A stretch of 64,000 bases of DNA from the NCBI GenBank assembly GCA_907163375.1, contig CAJQUW010001649.1:682001-746000 (forward strand), given 5' to 3'. The notes under the pieces are model-generated. The model did not search any database, was not told the origin of the DNA, and worked only from the letters and a program-made list of their open reading frames with translations. The position numbers and the translations under genes were made by a program. Shown here piece by piece: positions 23,451-36,055 of the stretch. The first letter of the stretch is position 1, and every line of letters begins with the position of its first letter. Origin of the DNA: Prostheceraeus crozeri (lineage: Eukaryota; Platyhelminthes; Polycladida; Euryleptidae).

Positions 23451-23729
23451 GTAGATGTCTCAATAACGTTTCATGGTTGTATTAGAATAAATCTGGTCAG
23501 TTGGGTAGTTCTCCCTTTAATTTTTTCTTTATATTCTCTCTCTCTCTATGTCTGCCTGTGTGTATTTTCTTCTTTGTATCTGGTTGGGTGAGTGTTGTGA
23601 CTTTTTAAGTTGGTTTCCTTTGGAGTATAGAATATTCATTTCGTATAGAATATGATAATAGGAATATATTAAGGGTAGTATCTTTGTATATTGCAAGAGG
23701 TATAGCATCATGGTTAGCAAGGTAGCAGC

Positions 23730-23870
23730 CAAATGATGCCATTTGCTTCTTCTGTTTTTGTATAATGTTCATTAGTTTGATGAATGGTTACAAGTCATCG
23801 CTTTATTATCACGCACTCATACGCACACAGACACGCTCACACAAACATGCATGGAATTCACACACATAGA
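23730..23870. other. Palindrome centre (141 bp, unique)
   Basis: The arms stop pairing at GGTAGCAGC (23721-23729) and resume at GCTGCTACC (23871-23879). The centre is rich in CA words (CACACAGACACGCTCACACA) and has no repeat partner in the window. Confidence 0.8.
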
Positions 23871-26710
23871 GCTGCTACCCTGCTAACCATGATGCTATAC
23901 CTCTTGCAATATACAAAGATACTACCCTTAATATATTCCTATTATCATATTCTATACGAAATGAATATTCTATACTCTAAAGGAAACCAACTTAAAAAGT
24001 CACAACACTCACCCAACCAGATACAAAGAAGAAAATACACACAGGCAGACATAGAGAGAGAGAGAATATAAAGAAAAATTAAAGGGAGAACTACCCAACT
24101 GACCAGATTTATTCTAATACAACCATGAAACGTTATTGAGACATCTACACAGAGACCTAATACTATTTCTCGGATAGGATGTATACGTTAACATACTTTC
24201 ACATACACATCGACTCTGTCACTCTATAAATTACTTGCTTTTCCCTCTATGACATACAACCAATACTTTGTGCCTCCTATATTCTCAACCTGTGAATGAA
24301 ACATTTATTCTATTATACTTCATACCCATACTTATGACTTGATACAGTGTTCAATACGAAATATCATCACAAGACATACTGTATAACAATACTTGAGTTC
24401 AATCATCCCTGAAAGATAATGCACGCTAGCTAAATACTTTTATTCTGCACTTATGAAGACAGTCATTTCTCAACTTATGAAAGTCAGCCTTACATAGACA
24501 CTCATAAGAAAGGCTTAGAAACACTTTATCACTACATCATACTTCCATTTATGAATATCAATTCATTCTACATAACAACCCATGTGAAATCTATCAAAGC
24601 TACCTTTCATCAACTGTGACCCTTTAACTTTATTTACATAGTGTAACTGTTTCATGTGTTCTATCCTATACACTCAAAACCTGTAAAGACATTTATTCTC
24701 TTCCGCTTTTCTTCTATAAACATGATGTGATACTTTGCATTCAACCTTGATAAATATCATCATAAAAACTTTCACAGTACCTGACTTTCAACATAGGCTG
24801 AATTCCCCATTTACGACAACAGTCATTTCTTCCAGTCAACCTCATCAATATGAAAGACTTGTAGCACCTTAATACGTTCGTGTTACTTATTTGCTGTTGG
24901 AAATAACTTTTCATATACAGTTGGCATACAATCATTTCAACGCATACTCCATTGCATGCTATTCCTACGTTCACACTCATAGTATCTTGTCTTCATCAAG
25001 TATACAAACTACTTCAGTTTAACTTTACGTGAATTACTTTCATAAATTAACAGTCCTAATGCAATATGATACTATCACGATATGTTACTGCGGTTTCTTC
25101 TAACTATGTCTAACCAATTTGCTACACTACCTATTCATTAAACTTTGCAATCTCAATCTTTGCTTTCGTTGAATATGAACCTCCAGTTTACATGCAACAA
25201 CTATGATATGTGTTCTATCTTATACACTCAACCAGTAGAAACGTTCATTCTGTTACATCCATGAACATGACGTGATAAAATTCACATCATCTCAAAACCT
25301 TTTAACAGCGCTTGTCTTCAAACATATGCTGAATCTCACATAGCTTGTTTGTTACACTACCAATTCATTTCAATGCGAGCTAATCTTGCATCACTGATTT
25401 CATGCGACATAACTTTTCACTTTACTTATTCCTACAATGCTACTACTATGTCTTCTAAACTTTATGAGATCGCTTTCACTTCTATCTCACACTTTCTCCA
25501 TCATATAACTAAGTGAATAAAGTTGATGATACATTATCTGACTAAACTCATTGAGTCACATCCTACACGAGCAGATATTACTAACATGGATCATATAAAA
25601 CGCCAAGTCTTGTCATAGGCTTGACTATACTATGGACTTAGTGATTTATCTATGTAACTTACACTTTTAAAACGCTAAATCCTTAAATTTCAACACAGGG
25701 GCACCTATCCTATGGATTTAGGAGTTTTGCTGTATAATTTAGTAAACTTATGTCTCTGTCAGCATACAACTTTTAAAATACAACACTGACTGATGAATGA
25801 TGTTCATATATTCCTAGATTGGATAACAAGAAACTTTCCTGCGTTGACTATTATGTATTTTCCTCATCAACTCTTTACACACTTATGATTCCAATCACTA
25901 AGATACATACAACGCTTCTATTGAACATGTATCAATCATTTTTCAGCTGACCACATCAAATGTAAAGTGTATAACATAATGAGTATGTAACTATCTCTCA
26001 TCAACGATATCAAAACTGGCTTTTCACCATGAAAATTAAGTCTTGCCTTCAAAGTCATTTTATAAAGCGAACATATGCATCACGTATTCTATACTAAAAG
26101 AGATCGTTCATTTGTATTATCCAAATGACTAAGTCCCTAAATCCAACGGTAGGTAAGCCTACCCCTTAGATGATGGACTTTACCAATTTAGATGTGTCAT
26201 TCACCAATGGCTAAGTCAGTAAATGCATGTATACACTCTACAACAACAGTTATCATTGATGTATGTTATATAAAACGCTAAATCTGTAAGTCCAATCGTG
26301 GCTGTCATTGCCTGCATTACTATACAACATGTTGCTCTGATGATTCTTCCACCACCCTTACTCTTTCCATTTGAGGGGTAGTGAAGAAATAAATTCATGA
26401 CTTCAGGTCAAAACCTCTCTCTACACACGTTTATATTTTACATCATGTAAAAGATCCTTGCTACTTATCATAGGGGCCTTAAAACTTTAAACATGATGAT
26501 TTCATGGCAGTTAGACCTTTGAAGATGTGTGTTGGGCACCTTGTCATGAAGTTGAGTTCTCATCAGATGAATTTAATAAGAGCTTCTTCATTTTCCAAGA
26601 AAGATAGAGATCCTTGAATCTAGTGTTTGTGTGTGGCACAGTCTGTAACTTTTCTTTGTTAATAGGGTGGCCTCCAACGAATTTGTGACCGGGCCCTCGG
26701 AAGGACCGAT

Positions 26711-26738
26711 GGAATACTTCGATTACTCGAAGTATTCC
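26711..26738 (-). terminator. Perfect hairpin spanning the stop codon (right arm)
   Basis: Same 12-bp stem and GTAA loop as in the left arm. Confidence 0.55.
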
Positions 26739-26959
26739 GGACGCTGAATTCTCAGCAACGCCAGATATTCTAGCGCCATATCCCTAAATAAAGGGTTATC
26801 CACAAGCTCATGTGGAATAAGATGGACGGGGCAGCGAATTGCTTCGCCTTTCTCTGCCTGCAAAGCAGCCAGGAGAAAGACTTTCCCCATCTTCACCCTG
26901 CATCCACAGCGGAGCTCAAGGGTTCGACTCATGTCAAAGAAAGCGATATCGAAAGACAT
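26723..26959 (-). CDS. Small RING-half-like protein, 78 aa (right arm)
   Basis: Mirror copy of the left-arm gene, identical at the nucleotide level through the coding region and the stop-spanning hairpin (26711-26738). Transcription would run leftward, toward the palindrome centre, as in the left arm. Ligand-like residues are Cys18, Cys20, Cys43, His46 and His50. Confidence 0.5.
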   Translation of the reverse strand: MSFDIAFFDMSRTLELRCGCRVKMGKVFLLAALQAEKGEAIRCPVHLIPHELVDNPLFRDMALEYLALLRIQRPEYFE

Positions 26960-28904
26960 TGCTTCAAACGACTTGTAATTGATGAATGAGTGTGAACGTC
27001 TCCCTTATATTGCTCACATATTTTTGTAACTGGCTAGCAAGACATTGAAGAATTAAACAAATCGACAGTGTCCATGCTTTAACAGCAAATGGTGACTTGC
27101 GCGCGCGCGGAGTGTACAGCAACGAATTGTCAACGTGAGAATCCTTTCAGCCGCCCACGATAATATCTTCGACGCGATGGCAATGAGCTGTGTGGGAATC
27201 AGCTAGGTGCTACGATACGTTCCTGCATCCTTGCTCGTGGGGCAGATGCGATAGCTCTCTGTTTCATGTGACAGACGGGCGCCAGAGAGAGAGCGCGTAC
27301 ATCTTTGTGTTCTACTCCATCTGCTGAGGGGCTAGCGCGACAGACGATCACCCACCGACTGCGCTGTCATTCATCTTTGTGTTCTACTCTATCTGCTGAG
27401 GGGCTAGCGAGACAACCAGGCGGCAGAGTGCACTTATGATTCTTTGTGGGCACAGGAGGGGTTTTTTCACTGATAGGTTTCATGATAAACATTTTGAATG
27501 GCAGCATGTTGACTATTGCAAGCCATGTTAAATGTCATGTTTACATCGTCTGCATTCGCACAGAAAATGCTGTTTCCTAACAATGAGTTTTCTACACAGA
27601 CGTATTCATTGTGTGAGTTCAAGGGTCGAGTCGTTGAACTAAGACTTATGCGTTTCTACAGGTCTTTATATCAGCTTTCAACACGCCTGCAATCTATGAA
27701 AGTTTTACCAACATAAAGTTGTTGACATAAAGTTTCTTACACCACAGTTCATGTTTACGTCTTTCATTTGAATGTCAGATTTGTATGTTCATCTGTCCAT
27801 GATGAGTGTAAACGTTGTCACAGTTCTCCTTTATTTCCCGTAAACCAGTTGTGACACTTTTGTGTTTCACTTCATCTAGGAGGTTGATTTTTATCTCACA
27901 CATAATGTTTCCTATCTCATATGCATTCGACTAACAACAAGTTGTTATGTCTATACTTGTATGCTGTCGATGTAGAGTGCAAACACGCTGTCTTTATTTA
28001 CAAAACACACACATTCAATTTGATAAAGGCAAACAACACATTTAGTAAAGCTGGTACGCTAACGGGTGTGACTGCAGAAACATTTTATAAAACTTTTTTC
28101 AACGTTCGCTAAGTTTCACAACAACTTGTCAAAGACTTCTTACAAAACTTATTTCAACATTTGCATTTAAGCGAACATGTGCTTCACGTATTCTACACGA
28201 ACGGTTAACGCATGTAATATAAAACCCTAAATCCAACCGTAGAGGAGCCTAGCCTTGGATGATGGACTTTACAACCCACGCGATTCAATGTCATGGAATC
28301 ACACTCAACGTGTGTGACAACATCTGGTTTTATAAAACATTCAACACTTATTCCTATCCATCTCACTTTTATATCCAGCATGTTAAACTTAGATTTGATT
28401 TCAACCACTCAAGTCGTCAAAAACTTGCATGCGTTGTCTAATATTCAATTCATTCTGTACACAGATTCGCTTTACTTCACATCCAAAGTTAATGACTACC
28501 TAACAGATGTAGTCACTCTGAATTTACACTTCACCGTTTGTGAAAAGACTGTCACATAAAACATTTTACACACTGCAGTCCGGATCTCAACTAAGGATAA
28601 AAACTTTCTAGTGCTGTGGTGAACACTGTTTTCATATAACATTCTAAACTCTCATTGCAGTAGAAAACTGCTTTTAGTAAACCTGATGAAGCGAATCTAA
28701 CAGTCATGAAGTTTGAATTTTCTAATAGGGAAACAGTTGGCAACTGTCTCCAATAAAACTTTCTAACACTGTGAAAGTAAGTTACAAGACAATCTACACT
28801 GTGCAGTAAAACCTTTTCGATAAAACTTTCTAGTGCTGTGAAAGTAAGTTACAAGACAATCTACACTGTGCAGTAAAACCTTCTAAAACTTTCCAGTGCT
28901 GTGA

Positions 28905-29585
28905 TGAGTTCGGTCAGTCATACAACGTCAATGATCAAACATTATTTTCACAAACGTGTGTCGCGGTAATATTATTTGACTACACTAACGGTTACATTTC
29001 ATAACACTTGTGTTTCATAAAACGCCATGATCAAATTTTCTAACTATACATCAACCTGTGTTGCAGTAAAACCTTTGTACAACATGATACACTTTCTGAT
29101 TAGACTTACGAATACAACTTCAATGATCAAACTTTCTAACTATACATCAACCTGTGTAGCAGTAAAACCTTTATACAACATGATAAAGTTTCTGACTACA
29201 CTAACTTTGCAAAAAACATGATACACTTTCTGACTAGACTTACGAATACAACTTCAATGATCAAACTTTCTAACTATACATCAACCTGTGTAGCAGTAAA
29301 AATATTTGACTACACTAACTTTGCTTTTACAAATCATGATACACTTTCTGATGACACTCATGAATAAAGTTCGATGATCAAACTTTACTTTCTCAAACGG
29401 GTGTCGCGGTAAAGAACTAGTTGACTACACTAACTTTGCTTTTACAAACCATGATACAGTTTCTGACTAGACTTACGAATAAAACGTTGATGATCAAACT
29501 TTCTAACTATACATCAACCTGTGTTGCAATAAAACTTTTGTACAATATGATAAAGTTTCTGACGACACTGACAAGAGCTTGTTCA
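28905..29585 (-). repeat. Six-unit tandem array (right-arm mirror)
   Basis: Reverse complement of the 13040-13720 array with the same unit order and spacing. Confidence 0.7.
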
Positions 29586-30771
29586 CTAGCGAAGAGAGAA
29601 GTCTGTGACGTGTTGCGTGTGGCGCATGAATGTCCTCCCTTCATTCCATTCATCAATTCGTCTCCGTGATAGAAACAAGAACTGATGGTTCATTCTCGCA
29701 TGCTTGGCCAACTGTCGGGAAACAAGTGCAATGGAGATTTTATGAGGTAACCTGTGGCAGATAGCTAAATGTCGCCCTGGCGGTCAGAGTACAACGTTGA
29801 GACGAAAGGCAACCACTTGCAAACATGACGCAGAGAGGTTTCACAAGGATTACCATTGCCCACGTCCCGTGCAGTACTCATCGCTACGGACTTCACCGCT
29901 GTCTCGAAAGAACGCCCACCCACAGGAAGTATCACACCGAAAGTCTCCGTGACTTGCACCGTCCATGACTTGATAGCCAGACATGAAAACCGGTGGAGTT
30001 GGTAAGAGGTTGGCAGACTTTGATCAGCTTGATAGCAAGCCGTAGAGAGCTTGATTCACCAGCGTTTTGCAATGGAGATGTTTAGAGGCCACCCATGGCA
30101 AGATAGCTAAGACTCAACCGATTGGCGTTCAAAGTGCTACGTTGAGAACTGTGTCAAATGCCCAACATGAGACATGAGTTGCCCCAGCGGTTTCGGTCTA
30201 AACTATGACACACTCCCTTGCCACACTTATCACTACGGTATCGTCCGCCGTCCCGAAGGAACACCCTGTCAGTGGAATATTACAGCAAAACTCTCCGTGT
30301 CTTGCTCGCTTTCAGTGAAAAGCTGCTTATACCATGAGAAGACTGGCTCAGACATCATTAAAAATCATCTAGTTGACTTCAGCAGGGTCGAAAACCCCAG
30401 AAAACCTCCAAAACTAGTGAATTTAAATTTTTCAACTTTTTAGCACTACTTACGACATTTTATAAGTAGTCTATCACTTAGAGCAGGTCAATAGCAACCG
30501 AACCTTTTTTGAATCAAGTCAAACGGACTTGTAGAAGCAAAGTTACAAGCCTTTAAAGTTTTGGAGTCTTTTATGGCCTGGAGACGAAGGCCATCTCCTG
30601 GCGAATCTCTAAGTCTGACGCCTTAGCTAATATCAGCAATGAAATTTTCTAAGTCGGTTTCTTATAGAAACCCGGAATTTGGAATGTCCGAAGCTATCAT
30701 CGGAGCTCAGAGAGACGACCTACCTCTGACAATCGCTCTCGTCTTAATGACAAGTCTCTCTCGGTTCCCAG

Positions 30772-30779
30772 CTTATATA
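30772..30779 (-). promoter_or_regulatory. TATA box, right arm, pointing inward
   Basis: Mirror copy of the left-arm TATA box, with the same donor-like GTAGGT downstream on the minus strand. If both fire, transcription converges on the centre. Confidence 0.45.
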
Positions 30780-31185
30780 GTGTGTGGCGATCAGCTGATG
30801 ACGTAACACCCATCATCCAAAAACTTTAAACCCGTCTATCTCCGGTTCTAGTGCTCCGATTGACTCCAAATGTTGAGTGTCACGTTTTCTCGCTCTCGCC
30901 TGTCATTTAAGACATCCCTCGACCCTCTACGATGACCAGAAGCCGAGATGAAAAAACTCTGTCGTTTTTTCAAAAAGTTCCAAAATCCTGGAAAATGCAC
31001 AAAAACTCGATTTTTAACAGGCTCTCATTTGGAAACGGAGCCTGTCACGCATCTCAAAAGAGGAGATCCTAGAGAACAAAGTGCGGTCTTGCCCCTAAAA
31101 GAAACCCGAGCTCTTCATTCACTTCCAATCCTCCACAATTCATCGTCAAAGTTGGCAAAAAAAAGCGACATTTCACATTTGGACT

Positions 31186-31880
31186 TGAAAAAATCCTAAG
31201 TGTCGAGACCACCGTAGTGAAAATTTTCGAAAAAATTTTTTGGACGAATTTCAACCTGAAACCTTGATAGAAGTTTGTTTCACATGATTCTGAACAACTT
31301 TGGTCTTTTCAACCAATTTAGTCAGTTGAGTCGTTGGGGGGGGGGGGCGGTTTTTTCACCGAAACTTCACCGACCCAACTTTTGACGACAAACACGATGG
31401 GATGGGTCTCGGAACTCCATTCCAACATTTTGAAAAAAAAATTTTTTCACGAAAAAATCCTAAGTGTCGAGACCACCGTAGTGAAAATTTTCGAAAAAAT
31501 TTTTTGGACGAATTTCAACCTGAAACCTTGATAGAAGTTTGTTTCACATGATTCTGAACAACTTTGGTCTTTTCGACCAATTTGGTCAGTTGAGTCGTTG
31601 GGGGGGGGGGGGGGGTTTCACCGAAACTTCACCGACCCAACTTTTGACGACAAACACGATGGGATGGGTCTCGGAACTCCATTCCAACATTTTGAAAATT
31701 TTTTTTTTCACGAAAAAATCCTAAGTGTCGAGACCACCGTAGTGAAACATTTTCGAAAAAATTTTTTGGACGAATTTCAACCTGAAACCTTGATAGAAGT
31801 TTGTTTCACATGATTCTGAACAACTTTGGTCTTTTCGACCAATTTAGTCAGTTGAGTCGTTGGGGGGGGGCGGTTTTCTC
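31186..31880 (-). repeat. ~260-bp unit present three times in right arm, once in left
   Basis: The unit contains CCTAAGTGTCGAGACCACCG, TTCGAAAAAATTTTTTGGACG, CCTTGATAGAAGTTTGTTTC, a G-run of 9-14 bases and CAACTTTTGACGACAAACACG. Copies begin at about 31190, 31458 and 31718; the last is partial. The left arm has a single equivalent (about 11275-11435). Two extra units account for the ~520-bp length difference between arms. Confidence 0.8.
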
Positions 31881-31936
31881 CTCACGGACCCATTCCTCCC
31901 AACACATCCTTGGCGACTTCCTTCCAGAGGGGGTGG

Positions 31937-32055
31937 GGCTGAGTCAGCCTGATGACTCCGCATTTCACATTTTGCGCTTGCGTCTGCCTGATGACTCAGC
32001 ATTTCACATTTTGGGCTTGCGCCTGCCTGATGACTCAGCATTTCACATTTTGGGC
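31937..32055 (-). repeat. Terminal ~39-bp tandem repeats (right end)
   Basis: Reverse-complement set of the left-end units: three copies of the unit with TGACTCAGCATTTCACATTTTG, one carrying a substitution in the site (TGACTCCGC). Confidence 0.75.
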
Positions 32056-32086
32056 TTGAATTTGGAATGGGCTTACTACTACCGTA

Positions 32087-34210
32087 TTGTAATTAATGCT
32101 AGCATTAACCTCTATCATAGATAAAATGTACATATGACCTAGGCATCTTTCTTAATTTAAGTCAACTTGAGATGTTTCTTGGAAACATAACTAGCACATT
32201 TGATGATTTTTTCGAAAACGAAAGCAAATACGAAGACAAGCATTTATATATCGGCACTTCTACCTTGAACATAATCAAAGTTCATGCTTTTTTAGCGATG
32301 AAATATATTTTTTGATATTTTGTTAGCCAATTTTGTCAATTATAGATATCTATACCTATCACCGAACCGAAGAGGTGATTTTCGTATTGAAAATCAGCAA
32401 CATGTGATGCGATGACACGACTAGAACCATGAATTTCAATTTTCAAGTATAACTCTCTCTCTCTCTTCTGAATTATACTGAGTCAAATATGAGCAAACAC
32501 AAGGAGATTCTGCCGACCTCAAAAGCAAATTCCGCTCAATGTCGCTTTTAACATTTACCATCAAAGAAAGTTCAGAAATGCTTTATGGATGCCATTATGT
32601 TAAGTTATTTGATATTGTGCAGCTACAAGACGTATTATTCATCAATCTAATAAAAGTAGGCTAGATGAGGTCTGCTAAATAACATTAATTGGTTATGCAT
32701 GAGTAATGTTATGAGTGAATAACTTAGTAGGACAGTCGGCTACATTTTGTGTCTAGGAGACCATTTTTCATAACAAAGCTTATGCATGACTATTCTATGT
32801 AAAATAAATTTATCTAGGCTGCAAAAAATTAATTTTAGATTATTTATTTTGAATGATCTATAATAAGCACCGAAAAAGGTAAGTTTTAAATACCAGTACA
32901 CTTGTATTTTAATGGAAATTCATTATATGCCTAGTGTATGCTCGCATGTTGAATCAACTCAATAATAAAAAACAAAAAATGTTTCTAAATCATGGAACTA
33001 GATTGAAAAAGAAAGTTATTGATCAATGCAAGATCAGACTGATAACGTGAATGAATGAATTGAATCTCTGAACGACAAAAGTGTCACATCCTTGGGAACC
33101 GGGAAATTATTGGCTTTTTTGTTAATCGAAGGTACACCTCATGATTTGAAATTTTGTTGATTTTTCGGTTTTTTGCCAATTGTTTCTTCTATCAAACACT
33201 AGAAAAGCAAAATATCACCGTATTTCACATTTACCGCTGAATAAACAATTAGATTCCACTAGCGGTGGAATGTCGCTGTGTTTGAAGATGAGTAAGATGC
33301 CTAATGTGCTCTTTTCTGAAGCAACTTGAGATTGCATTTTCTTTATCATTGCTCTCATACGATCTTTATCGTCAAAGAACCAATCAGTTAACTTAAGTCT
33401 ACATCTTAATTGACACTAGATTTTGATTTCAACAAAATAAATTAATGCTTTCAATGGATCAAACCTAAAGTCTGTAATCATTTCCTAAATTTATCTGAGC
33501 AAAAGTCTCGAAGCAACTTGCACCTGAATGAAAATCATTAAGATTCTATACATTAATGATAAAGTGACTATGAGATTAAATTTGCAAAAATTTATGTGCA
33601 TATGACTGCAGTTTATTTAAGAATGTTTGACAAATGCTGTCGGATGATACACAATAGAACAGCAAAGCATGAGAAGATCAAGAGGATTACTTGAATTATA
33701 TGCCAAGTACAAGTATCGCCACAAAATTAAGCAAGTACCTGTGAGTAGGCAAAGCGATCAGAAGATTCGTGGAAAGTTATAACCTTAATTTTAAAAAACA
33801 AAACATAATTGTCTTGAAAATATGTGTTGCAATGTGAATAAATTGATTGAGGATTTTGAACCAGTGCGTAAGAGATAAACGATCCATTGTATGTTTATAT
33901 TCCTATTTGTCTGTGTAAGTTACATTTTGGCACGTCAGGATAATTGTCTTTCCTGTAAAGAATGTCAAAAAAAGTAACAAATGTCTATATGCAATTAATT
34001 TTTCTAATATCTGAATTATTCCATTGAAGAGCATGAGGCATTCTGATGAAAACTGTTATTAAAAATTGATAGACGATTATATTGTCTTGATGGCAGATGT
34101 ATCAAATCTGCCTTAGGAAGGAAACTTCTACAAAGACAGCGTGTGAAGCAAAGCAATCTGCCCACTTGTCTCACTAGCTAATTTGAGGAGTTCAGTTAGT
34201 TAATTTGATA
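32087..34210. other. Gene-free interval
   Basis: AT-rich, with only short ORFs and a CT microsatellite at about 32453-32465. Nothing else recognised. Confidence 0.5.
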
Positions 34211-34212
34211 TA

Positions 34213-36053
34213 GGGGAGAGCTGACTAAGATGATAGACTTAAGCGCCGACGTCTCGTGTCGCGAAATAAAAGTAGCAGTTTTAAAATAAACACGCCTGAT
34301 GAATTCTTTGGTTCATCCCCTTCAATTTAACTATAATTTTAAGAAGGTTGCGAAGCACCCTATTTTTGAAATTTTGAAAAGTTCCGAATGTATCATCTTG
34401 GACATTGGGGTGGGTAAGATCATGCACCTTGAAATTAAATGATATGCTACCATTTTAATCCCAAAGTCATTCTTCATTATTTGATATGCCACTTAATGTG
34501 TTCTACAATAGAGAAATACCCTTGTAAACTGTATTTTATTAGGCCTACCTACTTGCATGCAGTAAAGCATTGAAACATACTGCATTGATAGGAAACGAAA
34601 TATATATTTATATCAAATGATCCACGCCATCTTAATTAAAACTCATGTTTAACAACATCTACTTTTGTAATATGCATTAGAAAATATCTCAAAATTTATC
34701 AGTTGCATCTGAAAAAAAAATGCAAGTAAATAATTCTATCAAAATAAGATGAAAATCTCAAAACGTGACAATTGCATACCGGAGTGAACGAAAATCACAA
34801 GCAGATAATTCTATCAAAATAAGGAAGTATCTCAAAACTTATCAGTTGCATATGAACAAATATCACAATCAAATAAGGCATCGTCTCTGCCCACACATTC
34901 CACATGCGCCCAGATTTTTTTGCACATTTGACATTCTATCCAACTTTCACCCAAGTTGCTTTTAGAAAACAACTCGTCACAGTATACATGCATTGTACGT
35001 CCTGGTCGTTTTTCGCTTTCTCTGATCGCCTCTTTTTTGTTATTTGTTTTCTCTTTGTTTCTCTTCCTGAAGATTCCGGATAACGTTCTAAGGACATTAC
35101 AAACTAATGATCTGTTAGACCTCAGGTTCCAAGGCGTATCCAATGCACTCGATCGTTTTTTGACAGTAAAACATGTATAGTTTGACTACCTAATCATTGT
35201 TGACCTTATCGCGGATGATGGAAATGAAGATGGAAAGGCGGGACAGGATCTGCAATGGGGAAGGCGGATGTCGTTGGACTGTGGTCGATAGCGATGGCAT
35301 TCTCATCACATATAATGTCTGGTGAGAAGATAGCAGCTGATAAAGTAAGCCCAGAATTCTGCTAATGAAATAGACCTGTCTATTAGTTATAGCTCCATAA
35401 ACCCTTCTGTGAAAATAGGCGGATGCATGAAACATGTTTTCGTAAATTTAAGATGCTCTACAATACAAAAGTTGTTGAGGAAGCATAAATGTCAGTTTAG
35501 TATGCGTAGGTCTAGACTGCCAGGATTTGTGTTGGCAGATAGAGAGTACATGCAAATCACAATCATTTCTATTAATTGGTATAGTATAGTACACTACCAA
35601 ACATGCATGAAAAACTTGGTAAGCAGCAAGTAATAACCGGAGATGTACACAGGCATAAGGTGTATCATCTTGGACGCGAACATACCCTGTAAAAATTCTT
35701 ATATCTCTGAATTTTTGCTTCATCAACTTTTGTTGCGTCTTGCATTTCTGATAATGGCAGTTCCTTAAGTATGTGAACATGCAACTATCATTAGATTCGA
35801 TCACATCTACCATTCTTAATCGAGACACAAGCAGTTTACTCACTTTACATCAGGGAAATCAAAAATGATGTGAGCGTACTAAACGAGAGATGATTCAGCT
35901 GTCAGTATATATTTATACAGATCAGTTAGTGCATGTTCAGTCACTGAGGCGCAGTCATGGTGGATTTCGTTAGAGTCAAGTTTCACCCAGCTTGTCAAAA
36001 TTGCCGTGTATCATATTAGACGCCCGCCAGTATTATCTTAGACAGCTCTTCCC
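34213..36053. mobile_element. pogo/Tigger-like Tc1-mariner-superfamily element
   Basis: Left end TA followed by GGGGAGAGCTGACTAAGATG. Right end, read on the complement, is TA followed by GGGAAGAGCTGTCTAAGATA. Imperfect inverted repeats of about 25 bp flanked by TA fit the Tc1/mariner superfamily. The word TATCATCTTGGAC recurs inside at about 34391 and 35662, with TATCATATTAGAC near 36009, as subterminal repeats. The 1.84-kb length and lack of a DDE domain show internal loss. Confidence 0.8.
34832..35143 (-). pseudogene. PHD-like zinc finger from a pogo-like transposase C-terminus
   Basis: A 103-residue minus-strand ORF. The N-terminal half is basic (KRNKEKTNNKKEAIRESEKR). The C-terminal half has HVYC, WIECQMC, WAHVEC and FDCDIC, a Cys/His series with the W(A)H motif of PHD-like fingers found at the C-termini of invertebrate pogo/Tigger-type transposases and related transposon proteins. 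The upstream CENP-B-type DNA-binding and DDE domains are not seen, so this is the tail of a deleted transposase. The PHD-like identification is more certain than the superfamily, which rests on the TA-flanked ends. Confidence 0.6.
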
Positions 36054-36055
36054 TA

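Larger units (their letters stand above)
11072..32080. mobile_element. Giant palindromic element with ~8-kb inverted arms
   Basis: Left arm 11072-23729 is the reverse complement of right arm 23871-32080 apart from scattered substitutions, a Copia insertion in the left arm, and two extra copies of a ~260-bp unit in the right arm. The centre (23730-23870) is not palindromic. The ends read AGTAGTAAGCCCATTCC and its complement. Flanks are ACCGAA (11066-11071) and ACCGTA (32081-32086), a 6-bp target duplication with one mismatch. Without the Copia the element is about 16.0 kb. The 6-bp duplication, AG...CT ends and size resemble Maverick/Polinton elements, but no polymerase, integrase, protease or capsid gene was recognised; other 6-bp-duplicating superfamilies such as Dada are possible. 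The element is best described as an unclassified, apparently non-autonomous giant foldback. Confidence 0.85.

Noticed and set aside
28205-28559. Overlapping ORFs of 60-88 codons in the palindrome arms (and mirrors at 14065-14419)
   Set aside because: They overlap one another in three frames, have no family resemblance, and appear twice only because the arms are copies. Their presence in both arms is not evidence of coding.
11072-32080. Palindrome as an assembly or amplification artefact
   Set aside because: Arms differ by scattered substitutions, by Copia presence and by 260-bp unit number, and the ends have a 6-bp duplication; an artefactual mirror would be exact and would lack a duplication. 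Long-read confirmation would still settle it.
11072-32080. Calling the giant palindrome a Polinton outright
   Set aside because: Only the end dinucleotides, size and 6-bp duplication fit; none of the family's characteristic genes was seen, so the class is left open.
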